This document shows positions 1 to 6,893 of a stretch of DNA of 25,363 nucleotides, piece after piece. Within the stretch, counting starts at the first letter, position 1, and each line of letters begins with the position of its first letter. A program made the translations under genes and the position numbers. The stretch spans positions 1-25,363 of the forward strand of contig JBLMZA010000162.1 of assembly GCA_050258555.1 (NCBI GenBank), read 5' to 3'. The notes beneath the pieces were generated by a model. It worked only from the letters and a program-made list of their open reading frames with translations, did not search any database and was not told where the DNA came from. This DNA is from CAISDA01 sp050258555. Its GTDB lineage: Bacteria; Bacteroidota; Ignavibacteria; UBA10030; UBA8401.

Positions 1-4
1 GCGG

Positions 5-697
5 TCAGGGTTCATTCAGCCGGTATCCCACACCCTTGATCGTATCGATCAACGAGGCGCACTCTCCCAGCTTTTCGCGGATCTTCCGTATGTGCACATC
101 CACCGTTCGGTCGATGACGAAGACATCGGCCCCCCAGACGGCATTCAGCAGCGACTCGCGCGTCACGACTTTGCCTGCATGGCGCATCAGGTAGGCGAGC
201 ACTTCGAATTCCTTTTTCGGGAAGAAGACGTCTTTGCCCGACACGGTCACACGGTGATGCGGCCGATCGAGTACGATTGAACCGAGCGAGAGCGCCGGCT
301 CTTCGAGAGAAGATTCTTTTCCGATTTCCGTCCGCTTGCGCAGAGAGGCCTTGATGCGGGCGATGAGTTTCGGGATGCTGATCGGCTTGCTCACATAATC
401 GTCGGCGCCCAGTTCGAACCCGATCACCTCGTCGAGTTCCGAATTGCGCGCGGTCAGAAAGATGATGGGAATCGATGCCGTGGCGGGATCGGCCTTCAGC
501 GCCCGCATGACATCATGCCCGCTCATCTCGGGCATCATCACATCGAGCAGGATGAGATCGGGCTGCTGCCTGGCAAGCGTCAGCGCTTCGCGTCCGTTTT
601 TGGCGGTCAGGATTTCGAATCCTTCCTTCTCGAGATTGTAGCGCAGAAAATCCACGATGTCCCGTTCATCATCGGCAAGCAGCAGCGTCTGTGTCAT
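5..697 (-). CDS. OmpR/PhoB-family two-component response regulator
   Basis: DNA-binding transcriptional regulator of 230 residues, the usual length for the PhoB/OmpR family. The N-terminal receiver domain (about residues 4-118) shows the acidic pocket D9-D10, the phosphoacceptor D52 in LLDVMMP, T82 in FLTARN and K104 in the SKP motif. The C-terminal winged helix (about 133-228) ends with the typical VDVHIRKIREKLG recognition helix and the GVGYRLNEP wing. A GAGGAGG-like ribosome binding site lies just upstream of the ATG. It is the last gene of the minus-strand operon inside the window, 15 bp after the YjjX-type gene, so a partner histidine kinase could follow to the left of position 5. Its target genes and signal cannot be read from the sequence; PhoB itself is only one possibility. 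Confidence 0.95.
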   Translation of the reverse strand: MTQTLLLADDERDIVDFLRYNLEKEGFEILTAKNGREALTLARQQPDLILLDVMMPEMSGHDVMRALKADPATASIPIIFLTARNSELDEVIGFELGADDYVSKPISIPKLIARIKASLRKRTEIGKESSLEEPALSLGSIVLDRPHHRVTVSGKDVFFPKKEFEVLAYLMRHAGKVVTRESLLNAVWGADVFVIDRTVDVHIRKIREKLGECASLIDTIKGVGYRLNEP

Positions 698-712
698 CGG
701 CCGGCCTCCTCG

Positions 713-1270
713 TCAAAGTGATCTCGCATACATGATGTGATTCAAAAACGGCATGAGGGCGGCGAACGTCGCGAGTTCGAACGAGTCCTCGCGCGTGACC
801 AGGTCGTTCGTCAACACGCCCCATGTTCCCTGGTTGCTCCGCACATCGTGCTGTTCGGCGAAACCGTCGACGATCACTCCAAGATCGGCGCCCTTCTTCA
901 TCACCGCATGGGCGAGCGCTCCGGGAATTTCGATGCTGCCCGAACTGCCGAACGCGTGCCGCGTACCGTCGTAGATGCACGTCCAGCTCTGCAGGAAGAC
1001 GGCGTCTTTCACCGCGTAGAGTCCGCCTTCAACGCCGACGGTTAAGTTCGCTTCGCCATTGAGTTTATCCATCAGCGCCGAAGCGCGTTTCAACGCCCCT
1101 TCCGTCAGCTCCTCGATCGAGACGGGCGTATCCGCCACGCCGCTTTCGATACGATGCGCCGTGAAGGAGATCGCTTCAAACGGCACCGGAAGAAGCGCCG
1201 ATGCCTTCCGGAATGCGCGCTGGACGCCGTTCACTTTCGGCAGGCGCGTGCTGGCAATGGCGACATTCAT
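713..1270 (-). CDS. yjjX: Inosine/xanthosine triphosphatase, YjjX/DUF84 family
   Basis: 185-residue member of the YjjX (NTPase I-T, DUF84) family, which hydrolyses non-canonical purine nucleotides such as ITP and XTP to keep them out of nucleic acids. Visible marks are the N-terminal STRLPKVNGV nucleotide-contact segment (about residues 7-16), GVEGG in the middle (about 79-83), and the conserved GTWGVLTNDLVTR stretch near residues 148-160. Length matches the family. Its ATG overlaps the cytidine deaminase stop codon as ATGA (1267-1270), so the two are probably translationally coupled. With cytidine deaminase next to it, a role in nucleotide housekeeping is reasonable. The family has activity reports on several NTPs, so exact substrate preference is uncertain. 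Confidence 0.88.
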   Translation of the reverse strand: MNVAIASTRLPKVNGVQRAFRKASALLPVPFEAISFTAHRIESGVADTPVSIEELTEGALKRASALMDKLNGEANLTVGVEGGLYAVKDAVFLQSWTCIYDGTRHAFGSSGSIEIPGALAHAVMKKGADLGVIVDGFAEQHDVRSNQGTWGVLTNDLVTREDSFELATFAALMPFLNHIMYARSL

Positions 1271-1692
1271 GAGTGATTATTCCCCGCAAGTTTTTTCAAA
1301 GCCGGCGGTGTGGGAAACAGCTTCGACAGCTTCACCGACCGGTATTGTCCGCCGGGCGTCGTGAGAATGATCTCCGTCGATCCGTTTCCGAACTCGGCGA
1401 TCACCTGCCGGCAGGCGCCGCAGGGCGTGATGAAGGATGCATCGTCCGATGCGACGGCGACCGCAGCGATGCGGCGCTTCCCGTGCATGGCCGCCTGAAA
1501 GATCGCATTCCTCTCGGCACAGATGGTCAGGCCATAGGATGAATTCTCGACATTGCAGCCCTCGAAGATGGTTCCATCATCAGCCAGTAACGCCGCGCCG
1601 ACACGGAAGTTAGAGTATGGAGCGTAAGCGCGTTCTTTTGCCGCGGCGGCGCGTTCAATCAATTCAAGACGAAGTTTCTTTGTCAGTTTCAT
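1267..1692 (-). CDS. cdd: Cytidine deaminase (homotetrameric type)
   Basis: Cytosolic zinc enzyme that deaminates cytidine and deoxycytidine to uridine and deoxyuridine for pyrimidine salvage. The protein is 141 residues, typical of the short tetrameric class. Zinc ligands and catalytic acid are in place: C58 and E60 in the CAERNA motif, C91 and C94 in PCGACRQ. The substrate-binding YAPYSNFRVGAAL stretch (about 23-35) and the NVENSSYG segment (47-54) are intact. The ATG overlaps the stop of the upstream DUF971 gene as ATGA (1689-1692), and its own stop overlaps the yjjX start in the same way. No unusual features. Confidence 0.96.
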   Translation of the reverse strand: MKLTKKLRLELIERAAAAKERAYAPYSNFRVGAALLADDGTIFEGCNVENSSYGLTICAERNAIFQAAMHGKRRIAAVAVASDDASFITPCGACRQVIAEFGNGSTEIILTTPGGQYRSVKLSKLFPTPPALKKLAGNNHS

Positions 1693-2018
1693 TCAGCGGC
1701 ATTCCTGTTGTGATGAGAGGTTGACTCGGTAAGGCGGCGAAGATAATCCCATGAATACAGTCCGTTTGCATGCCCGTCTCCCCAGATGATCTGCAGCGCA
1801 TAACTGCCCACAGGTGCCATCGACGTGATGTCGTAATGCCCCGGCTGCATCGGCTTTTCCACGGGCGCGTATGTATGGAGCAGAATCGTCTCGCCCTTGC
1901 ATTCGGCGCACGGACATCCGTCGCGCAGATCCTTTGCCGTGCAGTGCGTGAGCCCCCCGTCATCCCACGCAATCGTGAAGATGCCGTCGGGCGCCTGTTT
2001 GATCGATGTCGGTTTCAT
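1689..2018 (-). CDS. DUF971 / GBBH-like N-terminal domain protein
   Basis: Small protein of 109 residues matching the DUF971 family (gamma-butyrobetaine hydroxylase N-terminal-like fold). The family signature is visible as a W-DDG opening (about residues 18-21), a cysteine cluster C35-P-C37-x-x-C40 that probably binds zinc, and the C-terminal IIWGDGHANGLYSWDYLR stretch. Stand-alone DUF971 proteins are often found near iron-sulfur or Mrp-type genes, but none is seen here. It overlaps the SGNH hydrolase stop and the cytidine deaminase start by ATGA at both ends. Molecular function is not established; metal-binding or a protein-interaction role is inference. Confidence 0.85.
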   Translation of the reverse strand: MKPTSIKQAPDGIFTIAWDDGGLTHCTAKDLRDGCPCAECKGETILLHTYAPVEKPMQPGHYDITSMAPVGSYALQIIWGDGHANGLYSWDYLRRLTESTSHHNRNAAE

Positions 2019-2542
2019 TCAAGTCCGTCAAAAAGAGTGTGAAGATATTCGGCCCACAGTTCATACCCGGCCGTCAGCAGGTGCAGACCGTCCTTGCTGT
2101 AGCGTTCGGAGAGTTCGCCGTGTTCGTCCGCAAATAAGGGACCGATATCGAGATAGTCCGCTCCATGCGCATAGGCGATGCTCCTGATCCCCTCGTTCAG
2201 CGCGGCGATCCGATCGAGCGGACGGTTCTCGAGTCCGCGCGTGGGCAGGATCGACTGCACGAACACGTTCACGCCAGGCACGCCGCCGATGATGCGCCCA
2301 AGGATTGCCTCATAGTTGGAGAATGTCTGATCGTTCGTGAAGCCCATCGCCATGTCGTTCGTGCCGATCAGGATGAACACCGCGCCGGGTTGCAGCGCGA
2401 TCACGTCCTTCTCGAGCCGTGCAAGGACAAGATCGGTGTTGTCTGCGGGCACTCCCCTGTTCTCCACCGGGTATCCCTTGAGCAGGCGCCGGACCGGAAA
2501 TCCCGCCGTGATCGAATCGCCGAGCAGTACGATCGGTTTCAT
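2015..2542 (-). CDS. SGNH/GDSL-family hydrolase
   Basis: 175-residue SGNH hydrolase, an esterase or lipase-like fold acting on ester bonds of lipids, thioesters or acetylated sugars. The four sequence blocks are present: block I GDSIT with nucleophile S10, block II with G30 in ENRGVPADNT, block III GTND with N62, and block V D151-G-L-H154. No signal peptide is evident, since block I starts only six residues after the initiator, so it is probably cytosolic. It sits 6 bp after the MFS transporter stop and is coupled by ATGA to the DUF971 gene. Related bacterial proteins include platelet-activating-factor acetylhydrolase-like and TesA-like enzymes; substrate cannot be assigned. Confidence 0.9.
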   Translation of the reverse strand: MKPIVLLGDSITAGFPVRRLLKGYPVENRGVPADNTDLVLARLEKDVIALQPGAVFILIGTNDMAMGFTNDQTFSNYEAILGRIIGGVPGVNVFVQSILPTRGLENRPLDRIAALNEGIRSIAYAHGADYLDIGPLFADEHGELSERYSKDGLHLLTAGYELWAEYLHTLFDGLE

Positions 2543-2548
2543 GGCATT

Positions 2549-3832
2549 TCATTGTATAGTGGCGCGATGACGCGGTTCGGCCACACGCGTCAGGATGATG
2601 ATGAACGAAACGATTCCCAGCGCGGCGGCAATCAGCAGCACGGCCGGATATCCCATCGATGGAATGAGCGCACCCAGGAGAATGCCGATGAAGATCGTGG
2701 GCGCCGTGAGCGTATTGGCAAGCGCCACGTAGACCGGCCGCTCGGCTTCCGTGCAGAGTTCCGCAATGAACGTGAGCCGTGAAATGCCCTGCAGCGCGAT
2801 GGAGGCCGCCATGAAAAAGAACACCACTCCGTAGGCAAGCACGTTTCCCGCCAGCACCGCGCTTATGCTTCCGAACGCGCTTGAAAGCGCCATCGCCATC
2901 AGATTCACCCTGTTGCCCATGGAATCGGCGAGTATGCCGAAGATGATGTTCGCAATCACCGTGCTGGCCATCATGATGACCGTGAACGTTCCGGCATACG
3001 ATGCGTTCAGCGAAAACCGCTCAATCGCATAGACGGCGTAGAAGGCCGACGCGGTCATCGACATCAGGAGCAGGGCATCAGCGACAAGATACGATTTAAA
3101 ATTCTTATCCGCACTGAGAATCCGCTTTCCCTCACGGATCAGGTCGATCTTCGCTTCCGGCGCGCTCGCCATCTGCACCCTCTCGGGAAGGCGAAGATGG
3201 CTCAGGATGTAGATCGAGACCATCATGAGCGCCGACGCGACGAAAAACAGGATCGAGAAATTCAGCGGAAAGGTGATCACCGCCAGCACGACGCTCACGA
3301 CCGATCCTCCCAAAATGCCGATGAACGATCCGATCAGCTGCCTGAGCGCCGTGAGCCTGCCCCGCAGATTCACCGGCGTCGTTGCCGCATACAAATGGAA
3401 CCACTGGAGACCGCCGATGCTTCCCGTGACCGACGAGAGCATGAGGCACAGCAGCACGCCCGGCACCGCGTACTGCGCATGGGCTCCCGCACCGAAAAGG
3501 AACGTGACCATGCCGATGAGAAAGAAGAAGAACCGGTGCGCCGTGCCGTAGGAGATCATGCGGTATTTCACCGACGTCTTCGGCTTTGCCCAGTGCACGT
3601 AGAATCCCTGCGGCAGGTTCAGTCCGAGATTCCACAGGACGGGCACGGCCCCGATCGCCGATGTGCTGGCACCAAGCTGCTGGAGCAGAACGGGGACGAT
3701 CGTGGGGACGGTGATGAGGCTGAGGGCGAATGCATAGATGGAGCCGTCTCCGATATGCACGCGCAAATTATGCTGAAACAACCGCTCGTCGGTTGCAGAA
3801 TCTGTCTTGAATGGGAAGAGTTTCCGTATCAT
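2549..3832 (-). CDS. Major facilitator superfamily transporter
   Basis: Integral membrane protein of 427 residues with about twelve hydrophobic segments, consistent with an MFS permease. A cytoplasmic N-terminus (about 30 residues, KLFPFKTDSATDERLFQHN) precedes the first helix. The first half contains GRLTALRQLIGSFIGILGGS and the central cytoplasmic loop is charged (about residues 215-240, DLIREGKRILSADKNFKSYL). The second half contains FGILADSMGNRV, a degenerate version of the MFS loop motif. The substrate is unknown. It is the first gene of the minus-strand operon, starts from the 96-bp region shared with nusB, and has no clear ribosome binding site. Confidence 0.85.
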   Translation of the reverse strand: MIRKLFPFKTDSATDERLFQHNLRVHIGDGSIYAFALSLITVPTIVPVLLQQLGASTSAIGAVPVLWNLGLNLPQGFYVHWAKPKTSVKYRMISYGTAHRFFFFLIGMVTFLFGAGAHAQYAVPGVLLCLMLSSVTGSIGGLQWFHLYAATTPVNLRGRLTALRQLIGSFIGILGGSVVSVVLAVITFPLNFSILFFVASALMMVSIYILSHLRLPERVQMASAPEAKIDLIREGKRILSADKNFKSYLVADALLLMSMTASAFYAVYAIERFSLNASYAGTFTVIMMASTVIANIIFGILADSMGNRVNLMAMALSSAFGSISAVLAGNVLAYGVVFFFMAASIALQGISRLTFIAELCTEAERPVYVALANTLTAPTIFIGILLGALIPSMGYPAVLLIAAALGIVSFIIILTRVAEPRHRATIQ

Positions 3833-3890
3833 AGAATTTCAAGGTACCATCAAATTGATTTAAATACAACCGCACAGGCGGAGACAGCGA

Positions 3891-3919
3891 TTGATTCGGG
3901 CCGATATTTTTCGTAAATT
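3891..3919 (+). promoter_or_regulatory. Probable sigma70-type promoter of the nusB operon
   Basis: A -35-like TTGATT at 3891-3896 and a -10-like TAAATT at 3914-3919 are separated by exactly 17 bp. Each hexamer matches 4 of 6 consensus positions. The expected transcription start is around 3926-3929, which is at or just before the nusB ATG at 3929. No Shine-Dalgarno sequence precedes this ATG, so the transcript may be leaderless. The spacing is the same as in the stronger secD promoter at 16107-16135. Confidence 0.5.
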
Positions 3920-3928
3920 GATCTTACT

Positions 3929-4444
3929 ATGACTGAAAAACAATCAAATGGCACGCAGACGGGCTTCAACCGGCATAACATCCGCGAAAAGGTGATGCAG
4001 GCGCTCTACGCGTTCGAGATCTCCAAGAATCCTCTTCCCCACATCGTCGACACCGTTCTCGAGGACCTTCAGGATCATCCCGCGGAATACGATTTTGCAA
4101 AGCGCCTGCTCATGCAGACCATCGCGCATCAGGCCGAGTTCGACGGCATCATCAAGCAGAAGGCGGTGCACTGGGACTTTTACCGCATCGCGCTCATCGA
4201 CCGTCTGCTGCTGCGCATGGGCATCTGCGAGTTTTTGTACTTCACCGACATCCCCCCCAAGGTCACGATCAATGAGGCGATCGAGATCGCGAAGGAATTC
4301 AGCACCGAAAAAAGCGGCACATTCCTGAACGGCATTCTCGATTCGATTCTCGCCGATCTGAAGGCATCCGGAAAGCTCGACAAGCAGGGACGGGGATTGT
4401 ACGACACATTGCCTCCGAAACACACACCTGCCGACGACGAATGA
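3929..4444 (+). CDS. nusB: Transcription antitermination protein NusB
   Basis: 171-residue all-helical RNA-binding protein that with NusE (ribosomal S10) binds boxA RNA and supports rRNA antitermination. Diagnostic segments are the N-terminal NIREKVMQALYAFEI helix (about residues 17-31), the central DFYRIALIDRLLLRMGICEFLYFTD stretch (about 83-107), PKVTINEAIEIAKEFSTEKSGTFLNGILDSI (about 110-140), all characteristic of NusB. The C-terminal 25 residues are a polar extension. It is first in a plus-strand operon and its stop overlaps the start of the UMF1 transporter as ATGA (4441-4444). The start is supported by the promoter immediately upstream and by family length; no ribosome binding site is visible. 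Confidence 0.95.
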   Translation: MTEKQSNGTQTGFNRHNIREKVMQALYAFEISKNPLPHIVDTVLEDLQDHPAEYDFAKRLLMQTIAHQAEFDGIIKQKAVHWDFYRIALIDRLLLRMGICEFLYFTDIPPKVTINEAIEIAKEFSTEKSGTFLNGILDSILADLKASGKLDKQGRGLYDTLPPKHTPADDE

Positions 4445-5727
4445 CATCCGATCCTCCCGCGCCGCGCACGTCGCGGTTTCAAATATTCGTCTGGACGTTA
4501 TTTGATTTTGCGAACACATCGTTTTCCGTGATCGTGGTGGCTGTGGGATACTCGCTGTACTTCAAGGAAATCGTCGCAGGCGGCGCCGGACGCGGCGATT
4601 TTCTCTGGGGCCTGGCCGTGAGCATTTCGATGCTGCTCACGGCGCTGATCGCCCCCGTTCTCGGGGCGGCCGCAGACTTTTCAAGCCGCCGCAAGCGCTT
4701 CCTTTTCGGATTCACCATCGTCAGCATCGCCTGCACCGCGCTTCTGTATTTCGTGAAGCCCGGCATGATCGCCACCGGCATGATCCTGTTCATCCTCGCC
4801 AATATCGGCTTCGAGGGCGGAACGGTCTTCTACGATGCATTCCTGCCGAACCTGACCACCGAGCGCAGCTACGGGCGCGTGTCGGGATACGGCTTTGCGA
4901 TGGGCTATCTCGGATCACTTACCACGCTGCTGATCGCGATGCCGCTGTATGCGGGCGGATTCGGCATCGATAATCTGAACAACATCCGCATCAGTTTTGT
5001 CGCAGGCGCCGGAATTTTTCTCGTCTTTTCGGCTCCGATCTTCCTCTTCTTCCGCGATCATAAGCGCCGTTTCGAACACCGGCCGTCGTACATACGCGCC
5101 GGCATACAGCGCGCCAACGACACGATACGCCATCTGAAACAGTACCGGAACACCGCCCGCTTCCTGCTCGCATTTTTCGTCTACAACGACGGCATCCTCA
5201 CGATCATCTCGTTCTCTTCGATCTTCGCGATGCAGACGCTGAAATTCACGCTCCAGGAAGTGATCGTGCTCTTCGCCGTCGTTCAGGCGTCGGGCATCGC
5301 AGGCTCGGTGTTCTTCGGCGCCGTCACCGACAAGATAGGACCGAAGCGCACGATCGACATCAATCTCTGGCTGTGGATGGGAGTGGTCGTGGCCTCGTAT
5401 TTTGTTACATCGAAAGAGGCATTCTTCGCCGTCGGCGTCGTGGCCGGCAGCTCGCTCGGCGCGGCGCAGTCGGCAAGCCGCAGCCTCATGGCACTCCTGA
5501 CGCCGAAGGAACGCGAGGCGGAATTTTTCGGTTTCTACGACGGACTCTGCGGCAAGGCCTCGGCCGTCGTCGGCACGTTTTTATTCGGTCTTATTTCGTA
5601 TATTACCGGAGATCAGCGCCTTTCGGCGCTTTCGATCGGCGTCTTCTTCCTTGCCGGCTACTGGCTGCTGCAGGGAGTCGACGATACCCCGCACGCACAC
5701 TCAATAAGGACAGAAGGTACTCTATGA
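4441..5727 (+). CDS. UMF1/Atg22-like major facilitator superfamily transporter
   Basis: 428-residue membrane protein with about twelve transmembrane segments, resembling the UMF1 (Atg22-like) branch of the MFS. Distinctive marks are the WTLFDFANTSFSVIVVAVGYSLYF opening helix (about residues 18-41), GAAADFSSRRKRFL in the loop after helix 2-3 (about 75-88), ANIGFEGGTVFYDAFLPNL (about 119-137) and GAVTDKIGPKRT in the second half (about 298-309). The family is linked to efflux of amino acids or other metabolites in eukaryotes, but bacterial substrates are unknown. It overlaps both nusB and the downstream DsbD-alpha-like gene by ATGA, so it is firmly within the nusB to penicillin-binding-protein operon. 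Confidence 0.88.
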   Translation: MTSDPPAPRTSRFQIFVWTLFDFANTSFSVIVVAVGYSLYFKEIVAGGAGRGDFLWGLAVSISMLLTALIAPVLGAAADFSSRRKRFLFGFTIVSIACTALLYFVKPGMIATGMILFILANIGFEGGTVFYDAFLPNLTTERSYGRVSGYGFAMGYLGSLTTLLIAMPLYAGGFGIDNLNNIRISFVAGAGIFLVFSAPIFLFFRDHKRRFEHRPSYIRAGIQRANDTIRHLKQYRNTARFLLAFFVYNDGILTIISFSSIFAMQTLKFTLQEVIVLFAVVQASGIAGSVFFGAVTDKIGPKRTIDINLWLWMGVVVASYFVTSKEAFFAVGVVAGSSLGAAQSASRSLMALLTPKEREAEFFGFYDGLCGKASAVVGTFLFGLISYITGDQRLSALSIGVFFLAGYWLLQGVDDTPHAHSIRTEGTL

Positions 5728-6155
5728 CGTCATTTTTCGTCGCGTTTCTGCTGATGCTCTCGACCGCGGCCTCTCCTGCACCGGCGCCGGCAACACAATC
5801 GCATGTCACAATCGACATCAAATCGCCCCAGGCGCTCAAGGCGGGCGCGCAGGGCACACTGCAGGTGATGTTCAAGCCGAACAAGGGCATCCATATCAAC
5901 GCCGATCCGGCAATCGACATCGTGCCGGAGAAAAATTCCGTGATCGCGTCCATCGGCGCCATCGTTCCGTCTAAAGACAAACACGGTTATGTCGACCCGT
6001 CGAAGCCGGTCCGGGTTTCGGCCGCAATCTCCCCTTCCGCACCCAAGGGCGCGCAGACCGTCAAGCTGAAAGTCGTCTACTTTCTCTGCTCCGATGCGGA
6101 AGGCTGGTGCAACCGGGATGAACAGACCATCGACGTTCGTGTCACGGTGAAATGA
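5724..6155 (+). CDS. Exported DsbD N-terminal (alpha)-like thiol domain protein
   Basis: 143-residue secreted protein. The first about 16 residues form a hydrophobic signal peptide (MTSFFVAFLLMLSTAAS), followed by a proline/alanine linker and one beta-rich domain. The segment PNKGIHINADPAIDI (about 49-63) and the terminal VVYFLCSDAEGWCNRDEQTIDV resemble the DsbD alpha domain, including the two cysteines C122 and C129, close in spacing to the catalytic pair of DsbD-alpha. In DsbD this domain receives electrons from the membrane part and reduces periplasmic partners. Here the domain stands alone without membrane or thioredoxin parts. The start at 5724 was chosen because it creates the signal peptide and an ATGA overlap with the upstream transporter; the reading frame is open further upstream but that part is antiparallel noise within the transporter gene. 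Confidence 0.72.
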   Translation: MTSFFVAFLLMLSTAASPAPAPATQSHVTIDIKSPQALKAGAQGTLQVMFKPNKGIHINADPAIDIVPEKNSVIASIGAIVPSKDKHGYVDPSKPVRVSAAISPSAPKGAQTVKLKVVYFLCSDAEGWCNRDEQTIDVRVTVK

Positions 6156-6886
6156 CCATGGGAAAGTCCGTCTTTTTTTTCTCGGATGTGCATCTGGGAC
6201 TTCATGACCGGGGGCGTGAAAAGGAGAAGGAACGCCGGCTGCTTTCCTTCCTCTCGCATGTCGAGGAATGCGGCGAGCGCCTGTTCATTGTCGGCGACCT
6301 GTTCGATTACTGGTTCGAATATCAATCGGTGATCCCGCGCGGATATCACCACGTGCTTTCGCGGCTCGGGATGATGGCCGAGCGCGGCATCTCGATCGAC
6401 TACATTGCCGGCAATCACGACTTCTGGCTGCGCGACTTCTTCCCCGTCGATCTCGGCATTCCGGTGCACAAGGACCCGCTGACGGTGACGCTCAACGGGA
6501 AGAAATTCCTGCTGCATCACGGCGACGGACTGGCCACGAACGACACGGGATATCGGATTCTGAAGCGCATACTGCGCAACCGCGTGAACATCCTCTTGTA
6601 TTCGCTCGTGCATCCCGACTGGACCGCGCCGATCGCCCGCGGATCGTCGCGCACGAGCCGCGAATATACCTCGTCGAAGGATTACGGCGAATCGGACGGC
6701 ATGCTCAAGTATGCGCAGGACAAGATCGACAGCGGGTACGATGTCGTCGTGATGGGACACCGGCATGTGCCGAGCGTGACACAGCATGGCAAGGGCGTGT
6801 ATGTAAACCTGGGCGACTGGGTGACGCATTCCACATACGCGGAATTTGACGGAACAACAATTACAGTGAAAGACTGGACAGTATAG
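6152..6886 (+). CDS. lpxH: UDP-2,3-diacylglucosamine diphosphatase-like metallophosphoesterase (LpxH type)
   Basis: 244-residue calcineurin-like phosphoesterase. In lipid A synthesis LpxH cleaves UDP-2,3-diacylglucosamine to lipid X and UMP at the inner face of the cytoplasmic membrane. Metal-binding motifs in order: D12-x-H14 in SDVHLG, GDLFDYWFE with D49, GNHDFW with N88-H89-D90, HHGDG (about residues 127-131) and GHRH (about 206-209). The GDLFDYW form and length match LpxH rather than generic phosphoesterases. Classical enterobacterial LpxH has NRD where this protein has NHD, as seen in many homologues outside Proteobacteria. ATG at 6152 overlaps the previous stop as ATGA; a second ATG two codons later (6158) is a possible alternative start. 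It sits upstream of a penicillin-binding protein in the same operon. Confidence 0.85.
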   Translation: MTMGKSVFFFSDVHLGLHDRGREKEKERRLLSFLSHVEECGERLFIVGDLFDYWFEYQSVIPRGYHHVLSRLGMMAERGISIDYIAGNHDFWLRDFFPVDLGIPVHKDPLTVTLNGKKFLLHHGDGLATNDTGYRILKRILRNRVNILLYSLVHPDWTAPIARGSSRTSREYTSSKDYGESDGMLKYAQDKIDSGYDVVVMGHRHVPSVTQHGKGVYVNLGDWVTHSTYAEFDGTTITVKDWTV

Positions 6887-6893
6887 TATCATT

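Noticed and set aside
3833..3890. sigma70 promoter toward the minus-strand MFS operon
   Set aside because: A TTGTAT-17-TACCTT pair exists but matches only 3 of 6 at each site; not strong enough to list.
5373..5723. Upstream in-frame extension of the DsbD-alpha-like protein
   Set aside because: The extension is Arg-rich noise overlapping the transporter gene; the ATG at 5724 gives a signal peptide and an ATGA overlap.
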